This document shows positions 11,005 through 26,199 of a stretch of 64,000 nt of DNA, one piece after another. The stretch is taken from the NCBI RefSeq assembly GCF_035593345.1, contig NZ_CP141606.1:4340001-4404000 (forward strand), read 5' to 3'. The stretch's first letter is position 1, and each line of letters starts with the position of its first letter. Both the position numbers and the translations under genes were made by a program. Below the pieces are notes generated by a model. The model did no database searches and was not told the DNA's origin. It saw only the letters and a program-made list of their open reading frames with translations. Source of the stretch: Lelliottia sp. JS-SCA-14 (lineage in GTDB: Bacteria > Pseudomonadota > Gammaproteobacteria > Enterobacterales > Enterobacteriaceae).

Positions 11005-11619
11005 ATGAATCTTTTTGAACAAACACCGCCTTCACGCCGGCGCTACGGACTTGCCGCGTTCATTGGGCTTATCGCCGGGATTGTCTCCGCCTTTGTCAAA
11101 TGGGGCGCAGAGGTTCCGCTGCCTCCACGCAATCCAACGGATTTATTCACCAGCGCATGCGGACCCGAGCAATTAATCAGAGCCGCCAGCCAAATCGATT
11201 GCTCGCGTAATTTCCTCAACCCACCCTATGTATTTCTGCGCGACTGGCTGGGTGTCGTCGATCCTAACGCCGCCGTTTATACGTTTGCCGGACATATATT
11301 TAACTGGGTCGGCGTAACACATATTATTTTCTCTATCGTGTTCGCTGTAGGCTATTGCGTTGTGGCAGAAGTCTTCCCGAAAATAAAACTCTGGCAGGGT
11401 TTGTTCGCAGGGGCGTTAGCGCAACTGTTCGTCCACATGATTTCATTCCCGCTGATGGGGCTGACTCCGCCGCTGTTTGATCTCCCGTGGTACGAACACG
11501 TCTCCGAGATCGTGGGGCACCTGATCTGGTTCTGGTCGATCGAAATTATTCGTCGTGATTTACGCAACCGCATCACTCACGAGCCGGATCCTGAAATTCC
11601 GCTGAACAGCGCGCGATAA
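11005..11619 (+). CDS. yagU: YagU family inner-membrane protein
   Basis: A 204-residue DUF1440 membrane protein, the same length as E. coli YagU and nearly identical at the N-terminus ([22 protein letters not shown]). Hydrophobic segments lie near residues 17-33, 95-125 and 135-160. E. coli YagU has been linked to acid resistance; its mechanism is unknown. ATG 11005 with AAGGA before it fits the family; an earlier in-frame start at 10900 would run through the aaeR hairpin. In E. coli the gene is far away, beside the paoABC region. Confidence 0.92.
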   Translation: MNLFEQTPPSRRRYGLAAFIGLIAGIVSAFVKWGAEVPLPPRNPTDLFTSACGPEQLIRAASQIDCSRNFLNPPYVFLRDWLGVVDPNAAVYTFAGHIFNWVGVTHIIFSIVFAVGYCVVAEVFPKIKLWQGLFAGALAQLFVHMISFPLMGLTPPLFDLPWYEHVSEIVGHLIWFWSIEIIRRDLRNRITHEPDPEIPLNSAR

Positions 11620-11628
11620 GCGTCGCAT

Positions 11629-11666
11629 AAAAAAATGGCGCGCCTTAAGGGCACGCCATTTTTTTT
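11629..11666. terminator. Bidirectional terminator between yagU and tldD
   Basis: An A-run, the imperfect stem ATGGCG...CGCCAT and a run of eight Ts lie between the converging genes. Confidence 0.88.
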
Positions 11667-11680
11667 AATGCGGAGTCAGA

Positions 11681-13171
<1,491 letters not shown>

Positions 13172-13213
13172 TCATTATTATTGAGAGTGAGGCAATTAAT
13201 TGCCCGCGTCAAA

Positions 13214-16200
13214 TCATTGCTGTGCATCTTTGCGCGCCTGACGGAGCACCTCATTAATCTGTGGCTTATCGACCGGGCCCGTAATGCGGTAGCGCAGGAT
13301 CGAGACCTTGCTCCACAGCGGCCCGAGCACCTTACTGGCGGCAAACACCGCGGCGCCGACAATCGGGTTCACCACGAAGGCCGCCGCAACACCCACGGTC
13401 GCCGAGATTTCAGGTGCAACGACCGCTTCCATATCCAGCTCGCGACGCACCAGATTCACCGAGCCTTTCATGGCGATATCGGCCTCGAGGCCATCCACCA
13501 GCGTGTCGTCCGTGTGCAGGACACCGTCTTTGATCCACGCCGTGCTGCGGATGGAATCGTAATAGAACCCTTCGCTAAAGGTGTCGCTAAAATCAAAGCG
13601 CAGTTTACGCAGCAGCGCGTCGAAGCTCAGCAAACGTAATAGCTGCCCGGCGTGGCCGGTACTGACGTCGGCGATTTCACCTTTGCCGAGATTGGTTTTC
13701 AGAATCCCGTTCAGCGAGGCGACGTCCGGTTTCCACGGCTGGGCGCGCCAGTGCATATCGTAATTGATATCGAAGGACGAGCCGCGCAGCGGCGTGCTGA
13801 CGCCAAAGAAATTCGTCGCCGCATCCAGTTTGTTGCCCTTGATTGTGCCTTTGAGCGAGGTGCGCTGTTCGCCTGAGCCATTCACCCATTCCCCGTCAGC
13901 CGTCAGACGGCCGAAACCGGTATCAATCAGGCCGCCCGCGAGGCTCAGGGTGTTCCCCTTAATAGCAAAATTACCGTCGATGCGGCCATATTTCTGGCCC
14001 CACAGCCAGCACTCGGCGCAGCGCAGCTGTAGATCTGGCCAGCCGCTGAAATCCACTTTAGACACTTCGGCTAATGGTGAATCCGTTGCCGTTTGCCCTT
14101 TCGCTGCCATCGTCGGGTTGTAGTAGAGATAACGAATCGCCGCCTGCCACGGTGCGTTGTCACGCATCGTCAGCGTGCCGTTAATTTCACGCCCCTGGGC
14201 TTCCACCGTTGAACCGTTGATCGTCGGTTCGGAGACAATACTGAGGTTGTTCCACTGCTGCCCGCCAAGGGTCAGAGCTGGCGTACGGACGGTGATACGC
14301 TCCGGGAACTGCGCCGCCTGATCAACATTTTGCCCGACGCCCTTGTTGAACATCGCCAGCCACTCTGCGCCGTCCATCGCGGGCAGGTTCAGTTCGATGC
14401 CCGACTGCTCAGGCAGCGGCGGAATGGTGCGGCTGTCCGTGGTCCAGATGGCGCGATCGAGCGTCAGTTTACGACTGAGCAACCAGCGGCTGTTGAAGTG
14501 GTTTTTACCGCTGGCATTGCCAGTCAGTTCGAATCTGTTGAGATCGCCCTTAACGTTGATGTTCATCGGCAGCGGCTGCCCGGATTTTTTATCCAGTGGC
14601 GCAGGTAAGTGACTGCTTACATTTTTCAGATCGCCGGTCACGTCGACCTGGTAGCGCGCGCTTCCGCGATAAGGCAGGTCGATGGCCACTTTACCGTTCC
14701 AGGCCACCGAGCCGTCGATGGATTCCGCCACCGGTTTCGGCAGAACATCCATCCGCGCAGGCTGCCAGTTGGCGTCCATGTTTACCGCGACCTGGTAGGC
14801 TTTGTCGCCTTCGGTGGTGCTGAAATCGACGTTAAGCGGCTGATTAAACCAGGTGGCTTTCAGCGGTTCACTCTTCAGGTTGCCATTCACAAAGCTGAAT
14901 TTACCGTTCAGATTTTTGAGCGTGCTGTCGAGCGGTTTGATGAACAGGCTGTTGTTATTCAGTACCACGTCGCCTTCGGCGGTGGTCATTTCGCCGTCCA
15001 GCGGAATATCCAGATGTAAGCGCGCATTCACATCGCCGTCGATCTGCAGCTCTTTCAGCGCGGCGGCCAGCGAGTCATCGAGCGGGGTCTCTTCGAAATA
15101 CGGTCCCACGGCTTTACCCGGCCCGTTGATATCCGCGTCGATCAGCAGTTTTTCTTTGGAATAGTCCGGGATCACGGCGGTCAGATTGCGGGCGGTGACG
15201 CCACCCAGCGCCACGCTGTCGGATTTCATCCACAGACCGTCGTTGAGGAAGTTCAGCTCAATGTTGAGGTTTTTCAGCGCCGGCCAGTCGGGCTGGAAGG
15301 CAAAGGTCGCGTTGCGCAGCGGCACCAGGACCTGGAACTGACCTTCGTTATGTTTATACGGGAACAGATGCGGATTGCCGCCGTAGACCAGCGTGGCATT
15401 ATCAGCCTGGCCGCCCTGAATCGCACCGCTCAGATAGTCCACCAGCTCTTTGCCCATCAGGTTTTCCGGGAAGTAGCGCCAGGCCTGACCGCCATCGTCG
15501 GTGCTGATACCTGCCAGGATGCCCAGCCAGGGTTCATCCCCTTCGGGCTGCAGATAGCGGAAGTTACCGCTCGCATGCACGCCGGTGGCTTTCACGTCGA
15601 TATCACGACCATCGAGCTGGAACCCTTTGTCGTTTTTCAGCCAGTTGAGGATCGCCGTGCCTTTTTCGATCTCCAGCGGAGCGCGGAAAACCGTTTCGTA
15701 CGGCATTTTGGCGTCGGTCATTTCTGCCGTCAGCCTGCCGTCTTCAACGCTTCCTTCAAGCTTGCCGCCAAAGTGCTCGGCACCCGGCAGGAGCTTCCAC
15801 TGCTTCCAGGAGAGCGCTTTCCATGAGGCCTGAAAACGGGTTTTTTCCGTGGCCTGCAGGGGGATATCCAGCGCCAGCGAGTCGATCTGTCCACTCGGCT
15901 GCGTGGCTTGCCAGACTTCACCCAGCGAAGCGGACATGCGGGTAGCGATAGGACGCAAACCGTCGAGACTCGCCAGATCGAGATTGCTGGCTCGGATGCG
16001 TAGCTCATCGCTGCGTTTGCTGTTTACGCCGCCGACTTCCTGCTCTGGCACCCATGCCATCGTCAGCGCACCGCGTGGCCAGGCTTTGCCGTCCATCGTA
16101 ATGCGGGTATCGGGAATGGAGAATTGCCAGCTGTCGCCCTGACGCGTGACGTGTGCCGTCAGATTATCGACCGACATATCATGGGTTTGGGTTTCGCCTT

Positions 16201-17011
16201 TCCACGCCGCACCGCCCTGCTTCAGCCACACGTCACCGGCGGCAATGTCCCCGTCAGTCAGCGTCAGCCAGCCTTCGAGGCTAAACCGCGCCCTTTGCAG
16301 GGCCACGTTGTCCTGCATCCATTTGCCGAGCCAGGGTTTCACATCGACATCATCGGCCTGCAGCCAGACTTTGCCTTTGTTCAGCAGACCATTGTCGTCG
16401 CGCAAATCCATCCGCACCTGCATGATGCCGTGCTGGCCGTTGAGACTGGAGAGGTTGACCTGCCCTTCGGCGCGATGGCGATCTTTGCCGTTGAGCCAGG
16501 TGAGCTGCGGGATCGCCAGTTCGGCCCGTTGGCCGGAGAGGGTAATGAAACTGATTTCGCTGTCGCGCAGATCGAAATGATCGAACTGGCGCAGGAAAAG
16601 ATCGCTGATGCGGTTGGTCTCAATGCCTTTGCTGTTCTCACCCTGCGTCAGGGAAGTATTGGTCAAAAACTGAAGCTGCCAGAAGGTGAGATCGCGAAAC
16701 TGCCAGCGCATGTGCAGCAAACTTTGCCAGACATCCAGCGCCAGCGTTACGCGTTTGATTTTGAGATAGCCGCCATCTTTCAGGGTGGCGTTGATGTCGC
16801 GCACATCCAGCGTCGGGCCGAAGTTTTGCCAGCTGGCGCTCAGCTGGCTGACATCAACGGGAACGCCGGTGGCGCTTTCGATCTTTGCCAGCACCTGCGG
16901 GCGCCAGCTGTCGAGATGCGGTAACACGAGGCGCAGTCCGCTCACGAGCAACGCGACAATGACGACAAGCGTTGCCCCTGTAAGCAGTAAAATTCCTGGC
17001 AATCGCCTCAC
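13214..17011 (-). CDS. yhdP: AsmA-like phospholipid transport protein YhdP
   Basis: A 1265-residue protein (E. coli 1266) with one N-terminal membrane helix (about 5-30, LLTGATLVVIVALLVSGL) and a long periplasmic beta-rich body, then an AsmA-like C-terminal domain (VSTGHAGQLLRLLSFDALLRKLRFDF onward). YhdP, TamB and YdbH are thought to form hydrophobic bridges that carry phospholipids to the outer membrane. It is downstream of rng with a 43-base gap, probably in the mre-rng transcript series. Confidence 0.96.
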   Translation of the reverse strand: MRRLPGILLLTGATLVVIVALLVSGLRLVLPHLDSWRPQVLAKIESATGVPVDVSQLSASWQNFGPTLDVRDINATLKDGGYLKIKRVTLALDVWQSLLHMRWQFRDLTFWQLQFLTNTSLTQGENSKGIETNRISDLFLRQFDHFDLRDSEISFITLSGQRAELAIPQLTWLNGKDRHRAEGQVNLSSLNGQHGIMQVRMDLRDDNGLLNKGKVWLQADDVDVKPWLGKWMQDNVALQRARFSLEGWLTLTDGDIAAGDVWLKQGGAAWKGETQTHDMSVDNLTAHVTRQGDSWQFSIPDTRITMDGKAWPRGALTMAWVPEQEVGGVNSKRSDELRIRASNLDLASLDGLRPIATRMSASLGEVWQATQPSGQIDSLALDIPLQATEKTRFQASWKALSWKQWKLLPGAEHFGGKLEGSVEDGRLTAEMTDAKMPYETVFRAPLEIEKGTAILNWLKNDKGFQLDGRDIDVKATGVHASGNFRYLQPEGDEPWLGILAGISTDDGGQAWRYFPENLMGKELVDYLSGAIQGGQADNATLVYGGNPHLFPYKHNEGQFQVLVPLRNATFAFQPDWPALKNLNIELNFLNDGLWMKSDSVALGGVTARNLTAVIPDYSKEKLLIDADINGPGKAVGPYFEETPLDDSLAAALKELQIDGDVNARLHLDIPLDGEMTTAEGDVVLNNNSLFIKPLDSTLKNLNGKFSFVNGNLKSEPLKATWFNQPLNVDFSTTEGDKAYQVAVNMDANWQPARMDVLPKPVAESIDGSVAWNGKVAIDLPYRGSARYQVDVTGDLKNVSSHLPAPLDKKSGQPLPMNINVKGDLNRFELTGNASGKNHFNSRWLLSRKLTLDRAIWTTDSRTIPPLPEQSGIELNLPAMDGAEWLAMFNKGVGQNVDQAAQFPERITVRTPALTLGGQQWNNLSIVSEPTINGSTVEAQGREINGTLTMRDNAPWQAAIRYLYYNPTMAAKGQTATDSPLAEVSKVDFSGWPDLQLRCAECWLWGQKYGRIDGNFAIKGNTLSLAGGLIDTGFGRLTADGEWVNGSGEQRTSLKGTIKGNKLDAATNFFGVSTPLRGSSFDINYDMHWRAQPWKPDVASLNGILKTNLGKGEIADVSTGHAGQLLRLLSFDALLRKLRFDFSDTFSEGFYYDSIRSTAWIKDGVLHTDDTLVDGLEADIAMKGSVNLVRRELDMEAVVAPEISATVGVAAAFVVNPIVGAAVFAASKVLGPLWSKVSILRYRITGPVDKPQINEVLRQARKDAQQ

Positions 17012-17054
17012 GCATCTCTCCTTGTCAGCCGTTCTCTAGCAGCATTGCTGCGTC

Positions 17055-18524
17055 TTACATCATCACCACGTCAAACTGCTGCTGATTGTAGAGTGGTTCG
17101 ATTTGTACTTTTACCTGTTTGCCGACAAAGATTTCCACTTCCGCCAGCGCGTGCGACTCTTCGCCTTTCAGTGCTTCTGCCACCGCAGGGGAAGCATAGA
17201 CCAGAAAACGGTCGGAGTCGTAGGCGTGATGGACGCGGACAATTTCACGCATGATTTCGTAGCAGACCGTCTCCACGGACTTAACCGTGCCGCGTCCGTG
17301 GCAGGTTGGGCATTCGTTGCACAGCACGTGCTCAACGCTTTCGCGCGTGCGCTTGCGGGTCATCTCCACCAGGCCGAGCTGGGAGAAACCGTTGATGCTG
17401 GTTTTCACCCGATCTTTGCTCAGCGCCTGCTCCAGGGAGTGCAGCACGCGACGGCGGTGATCTTCATTATTCATATCGATAAAGTCGATGATGATGATCC
17501 CGCCGAGATTGCGCAGGCGAAGCTGGCGCGCGATGGCCTGCGTCGCTTCGATGTTGGTGTTGAAGATGGTGTCGTCGAGATTACGATGACCAACGAATGC
17601 GCCGGTGTTGATATCGACGGTAGTCATGGCTTCGGTCTGATCGATGATCAGATACCCGCCGGATTTGAGCTCTACTTTACGCTCCAGCGCGCGCTGGATT
17701 TCGTTCTCGACGTCGTAAAGATCGAAGATCGGCTGGCGGCCCGTGTAGTGCTCCAGCAGACCCGGCATCTCGGGGATGTATTCGGCGGTAAATTCCAGCA
17801 AGGCGTCGTAGGTCAGACGCGAATCCACACGGATGCGGTCGAGCTGCGCGTCGGCGAAATCGCGCAAGACGCGCTGGGCCAGCGCCAGTTCGCCGTACAT
17901 TTGATAGCGCGTCTGGTTGCGTTTTTTACGCTCCATCACTTTGGTCCAGACGCGTTTCAGGTACGCCGCATCGGAAGCCAGATCTTCTTCGCTGATCCCT
18001 TCTGCTGCGGTACGGATAATGAACCCGCCCTGCTCATCGCAGTAAGCGCCGACCACCTTTTTCAGGCGTTCGCGCTCGCTTTCACTTTCGATACGCTGAG
18101 AGACGCCGACGTGCGACGCGCCCGGCATAAAGACCAGGTAACGGGAAGGTAAGGTGATGTCGGTGGTCAGGCGGGCGCCTTTGGTGCCGAGGGGATCTTT
18201 CACCACCTGGACCATGAGATCCTGCCCCTGACGGACCAGCTCGGAGATGTCGCGGACGGTAAACTGCTTTTGCTCTTCGCCCGCCACGCATTCGGTATGG
18301 GGCATGATGTCCGAGGCATGTAAAAATGCCGCTTTATCAAGGCCAATATCTACAAATGCCGCCTGCATACCCGGTAGTACACGACTGACACGACCTTTGT
18401 AGATATTGCCTACTATTCCGCGTCGCGCTTCGCGCTCAATATGAATTTCCTGAAGAATGCCGCCATCAATATAGGCCACTCGGGTTTCCGATGGCGTTAC
18501 GTTTACCAACAATTCAGCCGTCAT
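17055..18524 (-). CDS. rng: Ribonuclease G
   Basis: Endoribonuclease that matures the 16S rRNA 5' end and degrades some mRNAs. The 489 residues equal E. coli. Visible are an N-terminal S1 domain (about 36-125, [23 protein letters not shown] split by an insert), the catalytic DNase-I-like site with [11 protein letters not shown] and IIIIDFIDM, and the zinc-link [11 protein letters not shown] 18524 gives MTAELLVNV as in E. coli. The start overlaps the end of maf by 11 bases, so translation is coupled. Confidence 0.97.
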   Translation of the reverse strand: MTAELLVNVTPSETRVAYIDGGILQEIHIEREARRGIVGNIYKGRVSRVLPGMQAAFVDIGLDKAAFLHASDIMPHTECVAGEEQKQFTVRDISELVRQGQDLMVQVVKDPLGTKGARLTTDITLPSRYLVFMPGASHVGVSQRIESESERERLKKVVGAYCDEQGGFIIRTAAEGISEEDLASDAAYLKRVWTKVMERKKRNQTRYQMYGELALAQRVLRDFADAQLDRIRVDSRLTYDALLEFTAEYIPEMPGLLEHYTGRQPIFDLYDVENEIQRALERKVELKSGGYLIIDQTEAMTTVDINTGAFVGHRNLDDTIFNTNIEATQAIARQLRLRNLGGIIIIDFIDMNNEDHRRRVLHSLEQALSKDRVKTSINGFSQLGLVEMTRKRTRESVEHVLCNECPTCHGRGTVKSVETVCYEIMREIVRVHHAYDSDRFLVYASPAVAEALKGEESHALAEVEIFVGKQVKVQIEPLYNQQQFDVVMM

Positions 18525-19107
18525 AATTATCCCTTCCCTCACGCAGTGAGTTAAAATTGCTCAGCAACTCATACGTTTCCACCAGCGGTAAGCCGACTAC
18601 GGCGTGATAGCTGCCATTAATCTTCCTGACAAAACAGCCACCCAGCCCCTGAATACCGTATGCACCTGCTTTATCCATAGGTTCACCGCTGGCGATGTAA
18701 CCGGCGATCTCCTCATCGGTAAGCACTCTGAACGTGACGTCCGTGACCACCAGACAATCCAGCACCTGCTGGCTGTCGGCCAGTGCAACCGCCGTCATCA
18801 CCTGATGTGTTTGCCCGGATAACTTGCGCAGCATACGCGCCGCATGTTCGCTGTCGCGCGGTTTCTCGAGCACTTCACCGTTGAGGATCACGATGGTATC
18901 CGCCCCCAGCACCGGCAAATCGCGCGGCGTTAGCGCCACGCCAGCCTGCGCTTTTTCCCGTGCCAGACGAGACACATACTGCTGCGCGCTTTCGCCATCG
19001 GCCCGTTGTTCTTCAATACCGGGGACGATACGTTCAAAAGAGACACCCAGTTGAGTGAGCAACTCCTGACGGCGCGGGGAACCAGAGGCAAGAAATATAG
19101 ACGTCAT
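18514..19107 (-). CDS. yhdE: dTTP/UTP pyrophosphatase YhdE (Maf family)
   Basis: A 197-residue Maf nucleotide pyrophosphatase with the N-terminal signature [16 protein letters not shown] and the catalytic region [19 protein letters not shown]. In E. coli it hydrolyses dTTP, UTP and modified pyrimidine nucleotides. It lies 11 bases after mreD and overlaps rng. Confidence 0.95.
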   Translation of the reverse strand: MTSIFLASGSPRRQELLTQLGVSFERIVPGIEEQRADGESAQQYVSRLAREKAQAGVALTPRDLPVLGADTIVILNGEVLEKPRDSEHAARMLRKLSGQTHQVMTAVALADSQQVLDCLVVTDVTFRVLTDEEIAGYIASGEPMDKAGAYGIQGLGGCFVRKINGSYHAVVGLPLVETYELLSNFNSLREGRDNYDG

Positions 19108-19118
19108 AGAAACCTTAG

Positions 19119-20623
<1,505 letters not shown>

Positions 20624-20654
20624 AGGCTATGCGTATTCTCGTGTCAGAGAGAAA

Positions 20655-20672
20655 GGGTAGCCTTCGCTACCC
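20655..20672 (-). terminator. Hairpin with T-rich tail between mreB and mreC
   Basis: On the minus strand GGGTAGC pairs with GCTACCC around a 4-base loop and runs into TTTCTCTC. It lies 12-29 bases after the mreB stop and before mreC, so it is a likely partial terminator that lets mreB outnumber mreC and mreD. Confidence 0.6.
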
Positions 20673-20683
20673 TCTCACTTCGA

Positions 20684-22010
<1,327 letters not shown>

Positions 22011-23963
22011 TCAAACAGAGTATCTTTGCAAATATTTTTTCACATTGCTGTCAAGCGGCTGAGAGGAGGCAATAAAATCCCCCTGACCACCCGCCACACC
22101 GCGCTCCGTCAACATCTGCCATTCGCTCCGTGAACGTATGCCTGTGGCGAATACTTGCGTTTGCGTTCCCTTGCACGCTTCCACCAGGCTCTGAACCAGA
22201 AGCTGGTTTTCCGTGCGCTTTTCAATATTCCTGACCAGCCCCGGATGCAGCTTCAACAGTTCCACATCCAGCTCCTTGATCCAACTGGTACTGACCAGCG
22301 TTAAACCCGCCTGTGTTACCGCGACGCGAGCGCCGAGAGCATTCATCAAACGGACGACCGGCTGTAAACGGCTGATATGTTGACAGACATCTGCCTCTGC
22401 AAGTTCAAAAATAATCCGTTTCCGCTGCGATTTTTCACATTGCATCAGAACATCACGCAGCCAGCGCTGGAAACGCGGGCGAATCAGCGACTCTACCGTT
22501 ACCTGTAATGCCAGATTTTCCTCAGGCCAGAAAGATAAAAATGGAATAAGACGCGTAATTTGCTGGCGGTCGTACTCTTCTGACAGACCAAACTGCAGCA
22601 CCATCGGCAGATATTCGGCGGAGACCACCTCTTCCGTACCGTCAAAGATACGGCACAGTAATTCGCGATGATGCACTACGCCGTTGCGCAGCACGGCCGG
22701 TTTTTGATAGATACGCGGCCCGCCGCGACTGAGCATCTGCTCGATGAGTGTCCGCCAGCGCACGTTGCCGCGCCCTTTCTCCGGCAGAGAATCATCGTAA
22801 ACCGCCCAGCCGTTGGCCCCCTGCAGCACCGCGTTTCGCGTGGCGGCTTCGGCATGCTCCATCACCTGCTGCGTATGTTGCCCGCCGCGCCAGGCGCAAA
22901 TCCCGATGTGGACCATGTCGTCCCGATCGAGCATTTTGGTTGGCGGCAGGGCATCGACCGCTTTCAGCAGCTGGCTGGCAATACTTTCAGACTCTTTCAA
23001 CGTCCGGTGCGGCAGCAGCACCGCAAAATCGCTGCGGTGATAGCGCGCCAGCAGCGCGCCCGGGTATCGCATGATAAAGGTCGAGAGCAAATTGATAAGC
23101 GTAAAGAGATGATCTTCCGCCACCGAGCGGCCCCAGGTATCGCGCAGCAGATCGAAATCCGGCAGGCGGATAATCATGACCACGCCGTGCGCGCCGACTT
23201 TTTCCGTGTCATCCAGCAGCGTAGCCAGCTGATTATCAAAGAAGAGACGGTTGTTCAGCCCGGTTTTATTGTCCTGGGCTGCATAGGAGCGAATCAGCGT
23301 ATCCATCCGGCTGCGCTGATCGCTGGCGAACTGAATCTCCGAGAGCAAGACGTCGAGCGCACTGCTGGTCCGCGTCGGCCATTCGTAGACGGAGCCCCGT
23401 ACCTTAGCACCCCGTTCGCCGTTTAAAATACGTACAGATCGCGATTCCAGCAGTTCTTGTCCGGAAAGTTGGCGTCGCAGCCAGCGAACCGCCAGAAAGA
23501 GCAGCAACACGATAAAACCCACCGCCACGGTCAGCGGCGCGGTGGTCATCAGGGAGCGGAAGTAGTTCGCCATCGGGTCCTGATAGACCAGCCTGATGGT
23601 GACACCGGGGCTTTTTAAGGAGTGAATAATCATCTCGCGGTACTGAGCTAAATTCCCGGCGGGACGATAGCTGCTCTGACGCGCATGGCTCAGAACGACT
23701 TTGCTACCCTGTAAGATGTCGATGTGCACAATGTCGACCGGCACCATCATCTCATCCAGCTGCTGAGCGAGCGCTGGGAGCGAGGAAGTCACCAGTCGTG
23801 AATCAATCACCGAGGCGACGGACTGTAAACGGTTGTCGAGCTTGTCCTGAATCGCGTTATAAAAACTCAGCGAGCACCCCATCAGGGTGACGAAAATGGT
23901 CAGCCCCGTCAGCAGCGTAATAAAAGCTGAAAATTTCGTCGTTAATCGCATCCTTGAGATCAC
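22011..23963 (-). CDS. csrD: RNase E specificity factor CsrD
   Basis: A 650-residue membrane regulator that targets the small RNAs CsrB and CsrC for RNase E decay. Two N-terminal membrane helices (about 10-32 and 141-160) flank a periplasmic domain, followed by degenerate GGDEF (HRSDF, 309-313) and EAL domains. The EAL motif reads ELL (434-436) in HHRELLCRIF, so neither c-di-GMP synthesis nor breakdown is expected, as known for E. coli CsrD. It is divergent from acuI. Confidence 0.95.
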   Translation of the reverse strand: MISRMRLTTKFSAFITLLTGLTIFVTLMGCSLSFYNAIQDKLDNRLQSVASVIDSRLVTSSLPALAQQLDEMMVPVDIVHIDILQGSKVVLSHARQSSYRPAGNLAQYREMIIHSLKSPGVTIRLVYQDPMANYFRSLMTTAPLTVAVGFIVLLLFLAVRWLRRQLSGQELLESRSVRILNGERGAKVRGSVYEWPTRTSSALDVLLSEIQFASDQRSRMDTLIRSYAAQDNKTGLNNRLFFDNQLATLLDDTEKVGAHGVVMIIRLPDFDLLRDTWGRSVAEDHLFTLINLLSTFIMRYPGALLARYHRSDFAVLLPHRTLKESESIASQLLKAVDALPPTKMLDRDDMVHIGICAWRGGQHTQQVMEHAEAATRNAVLQGANGWAVYDDSLPEKGRGNVRWRTLIEQMLSRGGPRIYQKPAVLRNGVVHHRELLCRIFDGTEEVVSAEYLPMVLQFGLSEEYDRQQITRLIPFLSFWPEENLALQVTVESLIRPRFQRWLRDVLMQCEKSQRKRIIFELAEADVCQHISRLQPVVRLMNALGARVAVTQAGLTLVSTSWIKELDVELLKLHPGLVRNIEKRTENQLLVQSLVEACKGTQTQVFATGIRSRSEWQMLTERGVAGGQGDFIASSQPLDSNVKKYLQRYSV

Positions 23964-24145
23964 TCCGTTGGTTGATGGGGAAACAGTTTAATAGCAAGTA
24001 AGTGCTAACTTGCGTTTAGCAGGGGCATACTACCAAACCTGGTCGATCTGGCAATTTATTGCGTTAAATCGGCATAGCGTTTCAATGAGCGAGTATAGTC
24101 TCCAGAAATAATTTTCCAATCACCATGCTTAGTGAGGACATTTGT

Positions 24146-25120
24146 ATGCAGGCTTTGATCTTAGAACAGCAGGACGGTAACACGCTGGCGTCGATTCAAT
24201 CCGTTGAAGAAAGCCGTCTTCCTGAAGGCAATGTCACTATTGATATCGACTGGTCCAGCCTGAACTACAAGGATGCCCTCGCGATCACCGGCACGGGTAA
24301 AATCATCCGCAACTTTCCGATGATTCCGGGAATTGATTTCGCCGGGCGCGTCCATTCCAGTGAAGATCCCCGTTTTCACGCCGGGCAGCAGGTGCTGCTG
24401 ACGGGCTGGGGCGTGGGTGAGAACCACTGGGGCGGCCTGGCGACGCAGGCGCGCGTCAACGGCGACTGGCTGGTGCCGATGCCGAAAGGGCTGGACGGTC
24501 GTAAAGCGATGATTATCGGCACAGCTGGTTTTACCGCCATGCTGTGCGTGATGGCGCTGGAAGAGGCGGGCGTTCGCCCGGACTCCGGCGAAGTGGTAGT
24601 GACCGGTGCCAGCGGTGGCGTCGGCAGTACGGCCGTCACCCTGCTGCATAAACTGGGTTATCAGGTCGCTGCGGTGACCGGGCGCGAAAGCACCCATGAA
24701 TACCTGCGTTCTCTCGGTGCAAACCGCATTCTCGGTCGCGAAGAGTTCAGCGAAACGCGTCCCCTGGAGAAACAGGTTTGGGCCGGTGCGGTCGATACCG
24801 TGGGCGATAAAGTGCTGGCAAAACTGCTGGCGCAGATGAACTACGGTGGTTGTGTGGCAGCCTGCGGTCTGGCGGGCGGTTTCGCACTGCCAACGACCGT
24901 CATGCCATTTATTCTGCGTAATGTGCGTCTGCAGGGCGTGGATTCGGTGATGACGCCAGCCGCGCGCCGCGCGCAGGCCTGGGAGCGTCTGGTGCGCGAT
25001 CTGCCGGAATCCTTCTTCAGCCAGAGCGCCACCGAGATCACCCTCGAGCAGGCTCCGGAATACGCCGGTAAAATCATGAGCAATCAGTTCCACGGTCGTG
25101 CGCTGGTGAAAATTGCCTAA
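24146..25120 (+). CDS. acuI: Acrylyl-CoA reductase AcuI
   Basis: NADPH-dependent reductase of acryloyl-CoA to propionyl-CoA, medium-chain dehydrogenase/reductase family without zinc. Its 324 residues equal E. coli AcuI (YhdH). The motifs NYKDALAITG and IPGIDFAG and the cofactor loop VVTGASGGVGSTAV are present. ATG 24146 is chosen over one seven codons upstream because it gives the family start MQALILEQ. It stands alone, divergent from csrD. Confidence 0.95.
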   Translation: MQALILEQQDGNTLASIQSVEESRLPEGNVTIDIDWSSLNYKDALAITGTGKIIRNFPMIPGIDFAGRVHSSEDPRFHAGQQVLLTGWGVGENHWGGLATQARVNGDWLVPMPKGLDGRKAMIIGTAGFTAMLCVMALEEAGVRPDSGEVVVTGASGGVGSTAVTLLHKLGYQVAAVTGRESTHEYLRSLGANRILGREEFSETRPLEKQVWAGAVDTVGDKVLAKLLAQMNYGGCVAACGLAGGFALPTTVMPFILRNVRLQGVDSVMTPAARRAQAWERLVRDLPESFFSQSATEITLEQAPEYAGKIMSNQFHGRALVKIA

Positions 25121-25197
25121 TCTTCAAATTTTCGTGACATATTCGCGCTAAACCGACTCCTCCGTCATGCTTAGAAAAATGCATGATGGAGGATGCC

Positions 25198-26199
25198 ATG
25201 AAAACCAAAAAACTGACGGAAGCCGATGTCACGTCCGAATCTGTCTTTATGCTGCAGCGCCGCCAGATCCTGAAGATGCTCGGCATCAGCGCCACCGCCC
25301 TTTCCCTCTCACCCGCCGCCCATGCCGACCTGCTCGACTGGTTCAAGGGTAACGATCGTCCAAAAGCCCCCTCGGGCCAGCCGCTGACTTTTACCAAACC
25401 CGCCCAGTGGCAGAACACGCTTGCGCTGACGCCGAAAGATAAAGTCACGGGCTATAACAACTTCTACGAGTTTGGCCTCGATAAAGCCGATCCTGCCGCC
25501 AATGCCGGAAGCATGAAAACCGATCCCTGGACCTTAAAAATTGAGGGCGAGGTCGCCAAACCGCTCACCTTTGACCATCACGATCTCACCACCCGTTTCC
25601 CGCTCGAGGAGCGTATTTACCGGATGCGCTGCGTCGAGGCCTGGTCGATGGTGGTGCCGTGGATCGGTTTCCCGCTGCACAAACTGCTGGCGATGGCCGA
25701 GCCCACCAGCGATGCCAAATATGTCTCTTTCCAGACGCTCTACTCGCCTGAGCAGATGCCAGGCCAGAAAGATCGGTTTATCGGCGGCGGGCTGGAATAT
25801 CCATATGTAGAAGGGCTGCGCCTCGACGAGGCGATGCATCCCCTGACGCTTCTGACCGTCGGGGTTTACGGCAAAGCCCTGCCGCCGCAGAACGGCGCCC
25901 CCATCCGCTTAACCGTGCCGTGGAAATATGGTTTCAAAGGCATCAAATCGATCGTCAGCATTAAGCTGACCAAAGAGCGCCCACCGACCACCTGGAATCT
26001 CGCCGCGCCCAATGAATATGGTTTCTTTGCAAACGTGAACCCGCATGTGGATCATCCGCGCTGGTCGCAGGCCACCGAGCGCTTTATCGGCTCCGGCGGC
26101 GCGCTGGATGTGAAACGCCAGCCAACGCTGCTGTTTAACGGCTACGCCGATGAAGTCGCCTCGCTCTATCGCGGGCTCAATTTGCGGGAGAATTTTTAG
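25198..26199 (+). CDS. msrP: Periplasmic methionine-sulfoxide reductase, molybdopterin subunit MsrP
   Basis: The catalytic subunit that repairs oxidised methionines in periplasmic proteins. Its 333 residues include a twin-arginine signal ([13 protein letters not shown], Arg21-Arg22) cleaved after AHA near residue 43, and the molybdenum-ligand Cys145 in [18 protein letters not shown] 25198 follows GGAGGA. The stop overlaps the msrQ GTG. In E. coli the pair is at the yedYZ locus; here it lies between acuI and aroQ. Confidence 0.96.
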   Translation: MKTKKLTEADVTSESVFMLQRRQILKMLGISATALSLSPAAHADLLDWFKGNDRPKAPSGQPLTFTKPAQWQNTLALTPKDKVTGYNNFYEFGLDKADPAANAGSMKTDPWTLKIEGEVAKPLTFDHHDLTTRFPLEERIYRMRCVEAWSMVVPWIGFPLHKLLAMAEPTSDAKYVSFQTLYSPEQMPGQKDRFIGGGLEYPYVEGLRLDEAMHPLTLLTVGVYGKALPPQNGAPIRLTVPWKYGFKGIKSIVSIKLTKERPPTTWNLAAPNEYGFFANVNPHVDHPRWSQATERFIGSGGALDVKRQPTLLFNGYADEVASLYRGLNLRENF

